From Pseudoglutamicibacter albus (GTDB taxonomy: Bacteria > Actinomycetota > Actinomycetes > Actinomycetales > Micrococcaceae), in NCBI RefSeq assembly GCF_031458175.1, contig NZ_JAVDXX010000001.1, positions 1,612,001 to 1,676,000 on the forward strand: a stretch of 64,000 nt of DNA, in the 5' to 3' direction. The notes below the pieces were generated by a model that was not told where the DNA came from, did not search any database, and saw only the letters and a program-made list of their open reading frames with translations. A program made the translations under genes and the position numbers. The stretch's first letter is position 1, and every line of letters starts with the position of its first letter. This document shows, in pieces, positions 45,201 to 53,973 of the stretch.

Positions 45201-45418
45201 CGGTCTCTGCAGCATGGCCTGCTCTCACGACCTAGCTTGTTCCTGTAGCGCGGCTTGTTGGCAATATTTATTGCACGATTAGAAATCTCTACAAGTTAAA
45301 CCTCGTCACACAAGACACGATTTCACCTTTTTGCCTCAAAACCTGCAAAAGTGTCTGTAACGCAAGAACCACCTGTGCCATGTGGGCCGGTGGCAGGAAC
45401 ACCTAGTGGGAGGTCTCT

Positions 45419-47065
45419 ATGTCCAAGCCGCAGGCAGTTGAGCAATCTGCTGGCCACCTCATCGTCGAATCACTCAAGGCCCACGGTGTAGAACGCACCT
45501 ACGTGGTCCCGGGTGAAAGCTACCTCGATGTGCTCGACGGGCTCTACAACTCCGGCATCGAAAGCATCGTGTGCCGCCACGAGGGTGGGGCAACCTACAT
45601 GGCTGAGGCGGAAGGCAAGCTCAACCAGGTCCCCGGTGTCGCGATGGTGACCCGCGGGCCGGGCGCAGCTAACGCACACGTCGGCCTGCACACCGCGTGG
45701 CAGGACTCGACCCCGCTCGTATTGTTCGTTGGTTTGATCCCGTTCCAGCACCGGGACCGCGAAGCGTTCCAGGAATTCGACCCTAAGGCGTGGTTCGGTA
45801 CCGGCGCCAAGCGCGTCATGGTCCTCGACCACCCGGAGCGTGCCTCCGAGATCGTAGCCGAGGCGATGTTCGCCGCGGTTTCTGGCCGACCCGGCCCGGT
45901 CGTCGTTGGTCTTCCGGAAGACGTGATCCGCGAGAAAGTCTCCGTTCCGGTGCACCCACCGATCCCGGTGGCAACCGGCGGTATGACGGTTGAGGACTGG
46001 AAGTCGCTGAAGTCCGCGCTGCTGGAATCGGAGAAGCCGCTGTTCGTGTTCGGCGGTAACGACTGGAGCGAGGAAGGCGCTAAGACCTTCACCGCATGGC
46101 TTGAAGACCACCAGCTCGCCGCGGCCGCTGAATGGCGTTGCGAAGGCCTCGTACCGTTCTCTTCCCCGTCCTATGTTGGCCCGATCGGCTACGGACGTCC
46201 ACGCCCCACCTATGACCTCCTCGAAGAGACCGACCTGCTCGTATTCGTCGGAACCGTGCCGGGCGACGTCATCACTGACGGGTTCAACATCCGCCAGAAC
46301 TGGGAGCAGAAGAACTTCATCGTCTCAATCGACCCGTCGCTGCGCGGCCGCTCCGGCCCAGTGACCCACCAGATCGTCGCTAAGCCAGACACGTTCGTGC
46401 GCGACCTCGTCCGCATGGATCTGGATGTGAAGCCTGAATGGAAGGCGTTCACCCAGCGCATGCGCGGCGAACAAGAGAAGTTCGCTACCCTTCCAGAGGC
46501 CTCGACCCGCAACGAACAAGCCACGATGGATGCCCTCATGGCGCACCTGGTCCCTGCACTGCCGGAGAACGCTATGGTGACCCTCGGCGCTGGCGAGCAC
46601 ACCAACTGGGCGCACCGCTACTTCCCTACCGAGTTCTATACCGCGATGATCTCCGCACGCAACGGCTCGATGGGGTATTCGATCCCGTCCGCGGTGGCCG
46701 CCAAGCTGGATAAACCAGAGCGTTTCGTCGTGACCATCGCAGGTGACGGCGAGTTCCTCATGAACGGCCAAGAGCTCGCAACTGCTGCCCAGTACAACGC
46801 CGCGATCCTCGTGGTTGTGATGGACAACGCCGAATACGGCACCATCCGCACCCACCAGGAACGCCAATACCCAGAGCGTGTATCCGGTACCCAGTTGAAG
46901 AACCCGAACTTCGCGAAAATGGCGGATGCTTTCGGCGGTAAGGGATTCCTCGTTGAAACCAACGACCAGCTCCCAGAAGCCGTCAAGAACGCCGTGGAAA
47001 CCGTTGAAGGCGGGCAGTTCGCGCTGATCCACCTCAAGGTCCCGCAGCGCCACAAAGCCTATTAA
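45419..47065 (+). CDS. ThDP-dependent enzyme, acetolactate-synthase-like; substrate unknown
   Basis: 548 residues. Three-domain ThDP enzyme: catalytic Glu region VCRHEGGATYMAEAEG near the N-terminus and C-terminal ThDP motif IAGDGEFLMNGQELATAAQYN...VVMDN. GPGAANAHVGLHTAWQDSTPLVLF is shared with acetolactate synthases and related 2-oxoacid decarboxylases. It has no regulatory subunit beside it and sits between paaR and paaZ. A phenylpyruvate or aromatic-oxoacid decarboxylase feeding phenylacetate would fit the place, but that is a guess. The upstream 220 bp is AT-rich with no PaaR-type site; GGGAGG precedes the ATG. Confidence 0.85.
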   Translation: MSKPQAVEQSAGHLIVESLKAHGVERTYVVPGESYLDVLDGLYNSGIESIVCRHEGGATYMAEAEGKLNQVPGVAMVTRGPGAANAHVGLHTAWQDSTPLVLFVGLIPFQHRDREAFQEFDPKAWFGTGAKRVMVLDHPERASEIVAEAMFAAVSGRPGPVVVGLPEDVIREKVSVPVHPPIPVATGGMTVEDWKSLKSALLESEKPLFVFGGNDWSEEGAKTFTAWLEDHQLAAAAEWRCEGLVPFSSPSYVGPIGYGRPRPTYDLLEETDLLVFVGTVPGDVITDGFNIRQNWEQKNFIVSIDPSLRGRSGPVTHQIVAKPDTFVRDLVRMDLDVKPEWKAFTQRMRGEQEKFATLPEASTRNEQATMDALMAHLVPALPENAMVTLGAGEHTNWAHRYFPTEFYTAMISARNGSMGYSIPSAVAAKLDKPERFVVTIAGDGEFLMNGQELATAAQYNAAILVVVMDNAEYGTIRTHQERQYPERVSGTQLKNPNFAKMADAFGGKGFLVETNDQLPEAVKNAVETVEGGQFALIHLKVPQRHKAY

Positions 47066-47102
47066 GCGGCGAAGCCGTCGCGCTTATTAAGCGGCGAAGC
47101 CG
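47060..47102 (+). repeat. 18-bp direct repeat spanning the ThDP-enzyme stop codon
   Basis: TATTAAGCGGCGAAGCCG at 47060-47077 (which includes the stop TAA) and 47085-47102, 25 bp apart, with a shorter third echo (CTACTAAGCGG) after it. Confidence 0.8.
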
Positions 47103-47131
47103 CGGTGCCTACTAAGCGGACTTGAACGTAT

Positions 47132-47167
47132 AAGGGGCGTGCCAGCTAGCTAGCCGGCACGCCCCTT
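47132..47167. terminator. Bidirectional terminator between the ThDP gene and paaZ
   Basis: Perfect 12-bp stem AAGGGGCGTGCC / GGCACGCCCCTT around a 12-nt loop containing GCTAGCTAGC, followed by T-rich DNA on the plus strand. Confidence 0.85.
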
Positions 47168-47183
47168 TCGTATCTAGGGAAGG

Positions 47184-49307
47184 TTACTTCCAGTCTTTAT
47201 AGGTCGTGTTTTCCTTCTCGACCAGGGTCAGCACATCGTAGGTTGCCACGATGTCACCGTTCTGGTTGTGTAGCACGGCATCCCACGCGACCTCGCCGTA
47301 TTCGTCGGTCACGCGTGGGGTGATGCGCTTGGCAGTCAGGGTCACACGCACCGAGTCATCGATGCCCACTGGGGTGATGAAGCGGAGGTTCTCGAGGCCG
47401 TAGTTAGCCAGCACTGGGCCCGGCTTAGGCTCCACGAACAGGCCCGCCGCCCAAGAGACCAAGAGGTAGCCGTGAGCGACGATGCCCGGGAAGAACGGGT
47501 TGGCTTCCGCCGCTTCGTCGTTGGTGTGCGCGTAGAAGGTGTCACCGGTCGTGTTCGCGAAGTCGGTGATCTCCTGGCGGGTTGCCTTACGCAGACCCGA
47601 TGCGAAGCCATCCCCCACACGAAGTTCGTTGAGCGGGATGCGGAATGGGTGGCGGTACTTGTCCGAACCGCCGAACTCCGGGTCGCCAGCCAGGCGCTGT
47701 TCCGCCCCGGTGTGCCACACGCCCGTCACGGCGGTCAGCATGTCTGGGGATCCCTGCAGTGCGGTGCGGGACATGTGGTGCTTGATAGCGCGCACGCCAC
47801 CGAGCTCTTCGCCGCCACCAGCGCGGCCCGGGCCGCCGTGGATCAAGTGTGGAACCGGGGAGCCGTGGCCGGTCGAGGTCTTCATCGTGTCACGGTTGAG
47901 CACGTGCACACGGCCGTGGTGGCCAGCGATGCCCTTGGAAACCTCGGCGACGATCTCCGGGTTGTTCGAGCACACGGTCGCAACCAGGGAGCCCTCGCCC
48001 ATCGCGGCCAAACGTACCGCGGAAGCTGCGTCTTCGTATTCGGCGATCGAGGAGACCGGGCCGAAAGCCTCAACCGAGTGGAGCTCAGGGGTCTCGGCGT
48101 CCTCGAAGTCGAGGATGACTGGCGACATGAACGCGCCGTCCTCAACCTTGCCGCCTTCGGCAACCAACGCATCGTCAGCGCTTTCCGGGGTTCCGTAGGC
48201 GACCTTCGCGCCGGCGTCGATGAGCTTCTGGACCGCGCCACGGACGTCCTTGAGCTGATCCATCGAAACCAGGGCACCCATACGGGTTTCCTCAACGCGC
48301 GGATCGCCGACCTTGCCGCGCTTATCCAGCTCAGCGCCAAGCGCCTTCACAACTGCGCCCTTGAGGCCCTTCGGAACGAAGATGCGGCGTACAGCGGTGC
48401 ACTTCTGGCCGGCCTTAGCGGTCATCTCAACGGCAACGGCCTTGACGAAAGCCTCAAACTCAGGGGATCCTTCGGTCGCGTCAGTACCGAGGATCGCTGC
48501 GTTGAGCGAGTCAGTCTCCGTGGTGAAGCGGACCCCGCCGCGGGTCACGTTCGGATGCTCACGCAACGCGTGAGCGGTGCTGGCCGAACCCGTGAACGCG
48601 ACGATGTCGCGGTAGTCGAGGTGATCGATCACAGTGCGTGCCGATCCCGTGATGAGCTGCAGCGAGCCCTTCGGGAGCAGCCCAGAGTTGATCATCTGGC
48701 GCACGACCTCAACGGTCAGCTGAGCCGACGGGGTTGCTGGCTTCACGATGGTCGGCATGCCCGCAACGAAGGCCGGAGCGAACTTCTCAAGGAAGCCCCA
48801 CACCGGGAAGTTGAACGCGTTGATCTGCACCACCACGCCCGGCAGGGCCTGCATGATGTGTGTTCCAAGGAAGGAGCCGTCACGCGAGAGGACCTCGACG
48901 GGGCCTTCTTCGATCACGTTCGAGTTCGGCAGCTCGCGGCGGCCCTTGGATGAGAACGTGTAGAGCGTACCGATACCGCCGTCGATATCGATCATGCCGT
49001 CACGAGCGGTGGCACCCGTCGTGAGGTTCAGGCGGTCCATTTCTTCACGGTTGGCCTGAAGGTACTGGGCGAGCTGCTTCAGAATCAGTGCACGTTCGTG
49101 CAGCGTCAGCTCGGAGAGGTTCTTCTGCCCCACTGTGCGGGCATGGTGGATCATGGCTTCAAGGTCGAGGCCCTCTGCGGAGACGGAGCCAATAGCCTCA
49201 CCGGTCGATGCATCATATACCGGGGTTGCTTTGGCTTCAGCAGCCGGGGTCCACCATTCGTCGCAAGCGTAACTTGGCAGAACGTCGGTCACCGTGGAAG
49301 TGCTCAT
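47184..49307 (-). CDS. paaZ: Bifunctional oxepin-CoA hydrolase / semialdehyde dehydrogenase
   Basis: 707 residues. An N-terminal aldehyde dehydrogenase domain (about 1-520) has INAFNFPVWGFLEKFAPAFV, FTGSASTAHALREHP and catalytic Cys303 in AGQKCTAVRR. A C-terminal MaoC-like R-hydratase (about 545-707) has GDTFYAHTNDEAAEANPFFPG and IVAHGYLLVSWAAGLF. It opens oxepin-CoA and oxidises the semialdehyde product, so fusion of both activities is retained. A PaaR-type operator lies 20-36 bp upstream of the start. Confidence 0.97.
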   Translation of the reverse strand: MSTSTVTDVLPSYACDEWWTPAAEAKATPVYDASTGEAIGSVSAEGLDLEAMIHHARTVGQKNLSELTLHERALILKQLAQYLQANREEMDRLNLTTGATARDGMIDIDGGIGTLYTFSSKGRRELPNSNVIEEGPVEVLSRDGSFLGTHIMQALPGVVVQINAFNFPVWGFLEKFAPAFVAGMPTIVKPATPSAQLTVEVVRQMINSGLLPKGSLQLITGSARTVIDHLDYRDIVAFTGSASTAHALREHPNVTRGGVRFTTETDSLNAAILGTDATEGSPEFEAFVKAVAVEMTAKAGQKCTAVRRIFVPKGLKGAVVKALGAELDKRGKVGDPRVEETRMGALVSMDQLKDVRGAVQKLIDAGAKVAYGTPESADDALVAEGGKVEDGAFMSPVILDFEDAETPELHSVEAFGPVSSIAEYEDAASAVRLAAMGEGSLVATVCSNNPEIVAEVSKGIAGHHGRVHVLNRDTMKTSTGHGSPVPHLIHGGPGRAGGGEELGGVRAIKHHMSRTALQGSPDMLTAVTGVWHTGAEQRLAGDPEFGGSDKYRHPFRIPLNELRVGDGFASGLRKATRQEITDFANTTGDTFYAHTNDEAAEANPFFPGIVAHGYLLVSWAAGLFVEPKPGPVLANYGLENLRFITPVGIDDSVRVTLTAKRITPRVTDEYGEVAWDAVLHNQNGDIVATYDVLTLVEKENTTYKDWK

Positions 49308-49326
49308 AAGGATGCAACATCCCTTT

Positions 49327-49343
49327 CCTGAACGATCGGTCAG
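49327..49343. promoter_or_regulatory. PaaR-type operator candidate before paaZ
   Basis: The minus strand reads CTGACCGATCGTTCAGG, one base different from the paaA site. It is the most symmetric of the three (CTGACCGATCG / CGATCGTTCAG). Confidence 0.78.
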
Positions 49344-49438
49344 TTTTCCTTACCAGACTACCAGCGCATGAGTCGCAGATCACTCACAAGGCGAAACTTC
49401 TCTGGCGGCGCAAACGCACCGTCACAGCGCCGTTAAAC

Positions 49439-49476
49439 AACGATGCGGGCCCGGTTACTACCGGACCCGCATCGTT
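49439..49476 (-). terminator. Terminator after paaH
   Basis: 17-bp stem (49439-49455 with 49460-49476) with a 4-nt loop. Its single mismatch becomes a G-U pair only in the minus-strand RNA, so it serves paaH. It shares the CGATGCGG arm start with the hairpin at 33761. Confidence 0.78.
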
Positions 49477-49525
49477 GATCAGTTGTTAGCTAGCACGCGC
49501 TCACGCGCCCGCCGGGAGCGTTCGT

Positions 49526-50380
49526 TTATTTCTTGCTCCAGTCGTAGAAGCCCTTGCCGGACTTCATGCCGAGTTCACCGCGCTCAACCATGTCACGCAT
49601 GATCTGCGGCGGAGCGAAACGCTCACCTAGGGTTTCTTCGAGGTATTCGGCGATACCAAGGCGCACGTCCAGGCCCACGATGTCGGTGGTCTTGAGCGGG
49701 CCGGATGCGTGCCCGTAGCCGAGCACCATCGCGTTGTCGATGTCCTCGGCGGATGCCACGCCGGCCTCGACCATGCGCATCGCTTCGAGCGCTAAGGCGA
49801 CACCGAGGCGCGAGGACGCAAAACCTGGGGCGTCCTTGACCACAACCGCGGTCTTGCCGAGCCCTTCGGTCCAGCCGCGTGCCGCGTCCACGAGCTCTTC
49901 GTCAGTCTGCTGGCCTACAACAACCTCGATCAGCTTGGACGCTGGAACAGGGTTGAAGAAGTGCAGGCCCAGGAAACGGCCCGGGCGGGCCAGTTCCTTA
50001 GCGAGCCCGTCGATCGAGAGCGAGGACGTGTTCGAGGCCAAAACCGCGGTCTCGTCCATGTTCTTCTCAGCCTCCTGGAGAGTCTGGACCTTCAGATCCC
50101 AGATCTCCGGAACAGCCTCAACGACGAGCTCGCGGCCTGCAAGGTCAGCCTTGTCCGTGGAGACGCTGAACTTAGCCATCCAGTCATCAACGCTGCCGTC
50201 CAGGCCGCGGTCGATCGACTTCTGGACCGAGGTAGCGACGCGTTCAGTTGCCGCCTTGGCCGCATCGTCATTCGCTTCGATGACGATGACCTCGCTGCCG
50301 GAGGTCAAGAAACCATGCGCGATGCCGGCCCCCATACGGCCGCCACCGATCACACCAACTTGTGCTGGAAAATCGCTCAT
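49526..50380 (-). CDS. paaH: 3-Hydroxyacyl-CoA dehydrogenase
   Basis: 284 residues. NAD-binding VGVIGGGRMGAGIAHGFL, catalytic region ASNTSSLSIDGLAKELARPG, and GLHFFNPVPASKLIEVV with the active-site His-Phe-Asn-Pro. In the paa pathway it oxidises 3-hydroxyadipyl-CoA. It is last in paaJ-paaF-paaH, with 31 bp between it and paaF. Confidence 0.92.
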   Translation of the reverse strand: MSDFPAQVGVIGGGRMGAGIAHGFLTSGSEVIVIEANDDAAKAATERVATSVQKSIDRGLDGSVDDWMAKFSVSTDKADLAGRELVVEAVPEIWDLKVQTLQEAEKNMDETAVLASNTSSLSIDGLAKELARPGRFLGLHFFNPVPASKLIEVVVGQQTDEELVDAARGWTEGLGKTAVVVKDAPGFASSRLGVALALEAMRMVEAGVASAEDIDNAMVLGYGHASGPLKTTDIVGLDVRLGIAEYLEETLGERFAPPQIMRDMVERGELGMKSGKGFYDWSKK

Positions 50381-50411
50381 CTACGTTGCAACCTTCTACT
50401 TCTTGTGCGGT

Positions 50412-51194
50412 CTACTTCTTCTTCTTGCGATCAAGGAACGCTTGCATGCGGTCGAACTTCGCTTGGGATTCGAACAGGATCGCTTGGGCGAGCTCATCGA
50501 CGGCAGGGTGGGCGTCCCGCGGCATCGTGAACACGCGCTTGGAGATCCGGACCGCGAGCGGGTCTTGCTTTCCGATGCGGTCGGCGAGCGCGTGGGCGCC
50601 AGCCATGAGTTCGGATGGCTCGTGGAGTTCGGTCACGAGCTTGAGTTCGAGCGCTTCCTCTGCGTTGAGGATGCGGCCTGCAAGGATCAGTTCGAGCGCG
50701 GTTGGTTCGCCCACGAGTTCTTTGAGCCGCCACAGCGCACCCGCCGCCGCGGTGATACCGAGGTTGGTTTCTGGCTGCCCCATCTTGACTTTAGGGGTCG
50801 CGATGCGGAAGTCGGCCGCGTAGGCGAGTTCGGCGCCGCCGCCGAGTGCGAAACCGTCGATCGCTGCGATCACTGGCATCGGGAGCCGGTGGATACGGGA
50901 GAAGATCTGCGAGTTGATGCCGGCGAGGGCGTCTTCGCGGCGGCGTTCGCGTAGCTGGGCGATGTCGGCGCCGGATGCGAAGATACCCCTCTGGCCGGTT
51001 TCTTCGTTGGCTTCTACCCCGGTGATGATGAGGATCTTCGGGGTGCGTTCGAGGTATCCGCACAGGGTATGGAACTCGTCGACCATGGTTTGGTCGATCG
51101 CGTTGAGAACCTCTGGGCGATTCATGCGTGCTACAACGCGGTCTTCGCTTTCGGTGATCTCAAGGGCCGTGAAGCCCGTTGCGTCGAAGCTCAT
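50412..51194 (-). CDS. paaF: Enoyl-CoA hydratase
   Basis: 260 residues. Crotonase fold: RGIFASGADIAQLRER, AAIDGFALGGGAELAYAADF, then MGQPETNLGITAAAGALWRL with the catalytic Glu pair typical of hydratases. It hydrates 2,3-dehydroadipyl-CoA. It lies 3 bp after paaJ and before paaH, an order matching the beta-oxidation steps. Compared with paaG it keeps the hydratase Glu pattern. Confidence 0.9.
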   Translation of the reverse strand: MSFDATGFTALEITESEDRVVARMNRPEVLNAIDQTMVDEFHTLCGYLERTPKILIITGVEANEETGQRGIFASGADIAQLRERRREDALAGINSQIFSRIHRLPMPVIAAIDGFALGGGAELAYAADFRIATPKVKMGQPETNLGITAAAGALWRLKELVGEPTALELILAGRILNAEEALELKLVTELHEPSELMAGAHALADRIGKQDPLAVRISKRVFTMPRDAHPAVDELAQAILFESQAKFDRMQAFLDRKKKK

Positions 51195-51197
51195 GGT

Positions 51198-52427
51198 TTA
51201 GACGGCCTCCACGATGATCGCTTGCCCCTGGCCTACGCCGATGCACAGGGTTGCTAGGCCGAGTTTGCGACCTTCGGTTTCGCCGAGTTCGCGGTCCATG
51301 CGCCCCAGGAGGGTGATGACGATGCGCGCGCCGGAGGATCCGAGTGGGTGGCCGAGTGCGATCGCGCCGCCGTCACGGTTGACGATCTCTGGATCGAGGC
51401 CGAGTTCACGGATTGAGGCGAGCGACTGGCTTGCGAAGGCTTCGTTGATTTCGACTGCTTTAAGGTCGGAAATCTCAAGGCCGGCTTTTTCGAGTGCCTT
51501 GCGGGTGGATGGGACTGGACCCATACCCATGATTTCCGGCGCGAGGCCGGCGGCGGCGTTGGATACGACGCGTGCGCGTGCCTTGAGGCCGTATTTCTTG
51601 ACGGCTTCTTCGGAGGCGACGATGATCGCGGATGCGCCGTCGTTGAGGCTCGAGGCGTTACCTGCGGTCACGACTTCCCCGCCCTTGACGACAGGGCGCA
51701 GCTTGGCGAGCACCTCTGGGGTCGAGCCTGGGCGTGGGCCTTCGTCGGTGTCCACGACGGTTTCATTGCCTTTGCGGTCGAATACGGAGACCGGGACGAT
51801 TTCGTCTTTGAAGCGGCCGGCTTCGATTGCGGCGAGCGCTTTTTCGTGGGATGCGGCGGCGAATACGTCGGCGTCTTCGCGGGAGATGTTGTACTGGCGT
51901 GCAACTTCTTCCGCGGTTTCTGGCATGGAGTAGGTGAATTTGCCGTCGCGGGAGAGTTCACCGGAGAGGAACTTAGGGTTCGGGAAGCGCCAGCCGATCG
52001 AGGTGTCGTGGACCTTGCCTGGGGTTGCGAAAGCCTTAGCTGGTTTCTCCATGACCCATGGGGCGCGCGACATCGATTCAACACCGCCGGCAACCACGAT
52101 GTCGGCGTCACCGGCCTTGATCATCTGGGTTGCCATCGCGATCGCGGACATGCCCGATGCGCACAGGCGGTTGACGGTGATGCCTGGCACGGAGTCTGGG
52201 TAGCCGTTGAGCAGCCATGCCATGCGGGCTACGTTGCGGTTTTCTTCGCCTGCACCGTTGGCGTTGCCGAGGATGACTTCGTCGACTACCTCTGGGTCGA
52301 TGCCTGCACGCTCGATGGCTTCTTTGATGACGAGGGCTGCCATATCGTCGGGACGGACAGAGGACAGTGCACCTCCGTAACGTCCAACGGGAGTACGTAC
52401 GCCGCCCACCAGCATCGCTTCAGTCAT
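51198..52427 (-). CDS. paaJ: 3-Oxoadipyl-CoA / 3-oxo-5,6-dehydrosuberyl-CoA thiolase
   Basis: 409 residues. Thiolase: nucleophilic Cys in VNRLCASGMSAI, then GGVESMSRAPWVM, AEVNEAF-type motif EINEAFASQSLA, GHPLGSSGARI and C-terminal LCIGVGQGQA with the second Cys. It cleaves the two 3-oxoacyl-CoA intermediates of the pathway. It heads paaJFH. No PaaR-type site was seen in the 120 bp upstream, unlike the other paa transcripts. Confidence 0.92.
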   Translation of the reverse strand: MTEAMLVGGVRTPVGRYGGALSSVRPDDMAALVIKEAIERAGIDPEVVDEVILGNANGAGEENRNVARMAWLLNGYPDSVPGITVNRLCASGMSAIAMATQMIKAGDADIVVAGGVESMSRAPWVMEKPAKAFATPGKVHDTSIGWRFPNPKFLSGELSRDGKFTYSMPETAEEVARQYNISREDADVFAAASHEKALAAIEAGRFKDEIVPVSVFDRKGNETVVDTDEGPRPGSTPEVLAKLRPVVKGGEVVTAGNASSLNDGASAIIVASEEAVKKYGLKARARVVSNAAAGLAPEIMGMGPVPSTRKALEKAGLEISDLKAVEINEAFASQSLASIRELGLDPEIVNRDGGAIALGHPLGSSGARIVITLLGRMDRELGETEGRKLGLATLCIGVGQGQAIIVEAV

Positions 52428-52604
52428 GGTTCTCCTTTAGTAGAGGGTTCACACCTTGGGTAGAGGATTCACTGCCACGGTGTCATGGGTGTTTTCTTCA
52501 AGTGTTTCACGAGCCGCGGCGCAGTGGGAGATCTGTGACTATTCGGCATCAATGTGAGTAGGCTGACCGCAGGCGGCTCGTTGCTCCAATTGTTAGAAGG
52601 AATC

Positions 52605-53891
52605 ATGTCTGTGTTGCGTCGAATCCCTTTGCTGGTGTGGGTGTTGCTCGCTATTGCGGCGAGCATCGCGTTTTCGTTACCGACCTATGGTGAGGGGGCT
52701 GAGCGGGCCTCGATTATGCCGGGCTGGCTTGCCCGGGTTTTCATGACGTACAACTCGCTGTTTTCGGGGATTCTGACGTTCGCGATCCCTCTGATCATTC
52801 TGGGCCTAGTGTTACCGGCGATCGCTGAGTTGGGTCGTGGAGCGGGCAAGCTTTTAGGGATGACGGCTGGGATCGCTTACGGTTCCACGATCGCTGCCGG
52901 TTTGTTGGCTTATGCGGTGGCTCATTCGGTGTTCCCGTTATTCTTGGGCGGTGATGCCCCGAGGATCGGCGAGGCGAGCGCGGACATTAACCCTTATTTC
53001 GCGATTGTTCAGCAGGCTTCCGAGGAGCCGGTGGTTCCGGAGATCGTGTTGCCGCCAGCTATTGAGGTTTTGCCGGCGCTGGTTTTGGCGTTCATTCTGG
53101 GTTTGGGGCTCACGGCGATCAAGTCGAATGCTTTGCTCGATGCGGCGATTGATTTCCGCAAGATTGTGGACAAGCTGATCCGCAACATCATCATCCCTGG
53201 CCTCCCGTTGTTCATTTTCGGTATTTTCATGGACCAGACCCTTTCGGGCGCTGTGGGCGATGTGGTCAGAAACTTCTTGCTGGTTGCTTTGGTCGCGTTA
53301 GTTTTGACGTTGGCGGTTCTGGTTCTTCAGTATCTGATCGCTGGTGCTGTTGCGGGGCGCAGCCCGCTGCGTTCGCTGTGGAATATGCGGTCGGCGTATG
53401 TGACGGCTTTGGGGACGGCTTCGAGTGCCGCCTCGATTCCGGTCACGATTGAGGCAGCTAGGAAGAACAAGATTTCGGATCCGGTGTGTAACTTTGTGAT
53501 CCCGTTGTGTGCAACGATCCACCTTTCGGGTTCGATGGTGAAGATCGTTCTGTTCTCGTTGGCTGTCATGATGCTTTCGGGTGTGGACACCGGGTTCGGG
53601 CAGTATTTGCCGTTCGTTTTGATGTTGGGTGTCATGATGATCGCCGCCCCGGGTGTTCCCGGTGGCGCGATCGCTGCCGCATCCGGTTTGTTGGGTTCGA
53701 TGTTGGGCTTCAACGAGGCCCAGATCGGGTTGATGTTCGCTACCTACATCGCGCTGGATTCCTTCGGTACGGCAGCGAATGTGACCGGCGATGGCGCCAT
53801 CGCGATGATCGTTGACCGTTTGGCTCGTAACCGCTCGGACAACGCAACGGTGGAGGAGCCGGAGGAGCCAGAGTTCGTCGAGGAGCAGTGA
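52605..53891 (+). CDS. Dicarboxylate/amino acid:cation symporter (DAACS)
   Basis: 428 residues. The Glt/DctA fold shows a serine-rich hairpin TALGTASSAASIPVTIE and the TM8 signature NVTGDGAIAMIVDRLA, with about eight membrane helices plus re-entrant loops. Substrates are usually glutamate, aspartate or C4-dicarboxylates. Start ATG 52605 follows AGAAGG; the frame opens further upstream without support. It is divergent from paaJ, so uptake of succinate-like products is possible but unproven. Confidence 0.92.
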   Translation: MSVLRRIPLLVWVLLAIAASIAFSLPTYGEGAERASIMPGWLARVFMTYNSLFSGILTFAIPLIILGLVLPAIAELGRGAGKLLGMTAGIAYGSTIAAGLLAYAVAHSVFPLFLGGDAPRIGEASADINPYFAIVQQASEEPVVPEIVLPPAIEVLPALVLAFILGLGLTAIKSNALLDAAIDFRKIVDKLIRNIIIPGLPLFIFGIFMDQTLSGAVGDVVRNFLLVALVALVLTLAVLVLQYLIAGAVAGRSPLRSLWNMRSAYVTALGTASSAASIPVTIEAARKNKISDPVCNFVIPLCATIHLSGSMVKIVLFSLAVMMLSGVDTGFGQYLPFVLMLGVMMIAAPGVPGGAIAAASGLLGSMLGFNEAQIGLMFATYIALDSFGTAANVTGDGAIAMIVDRLARNRSDNATVEEPEEPEFVEEQ

Positions 53892-53960
53892 ACCGCCGAT
53901 GGGCCAGGCCCTGCCGAGGAGTAGTAGTTCACCGAGAAATAGCTAGGCCTCTGCGCCGCC

Positions 53961-53966
53961 TAAACT
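53961..53966 (+). promoter_or_regulatory. Leaderless-type -10 before the hotdog thioesterase
   Basis: TAAACT with 7 bp to the ATG at 53974 and no ribosome site in the gap. Confidence 0.45.
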
Positions 53967-53973
53967 AGGTTTC

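Noticed and set aside
45201-45418. ThDP riboswitch before the ThDP enzyme
   Set aside because: The region is AT-rich and lacks the conserved CTGAGA and paired-helix features of the TPP aptamer.
47472-48953. Long open frame (493 codons) antisense to paaZ
   Set aside because: Opposite both paaZ domains; no recognisable motif and no ribosome site.
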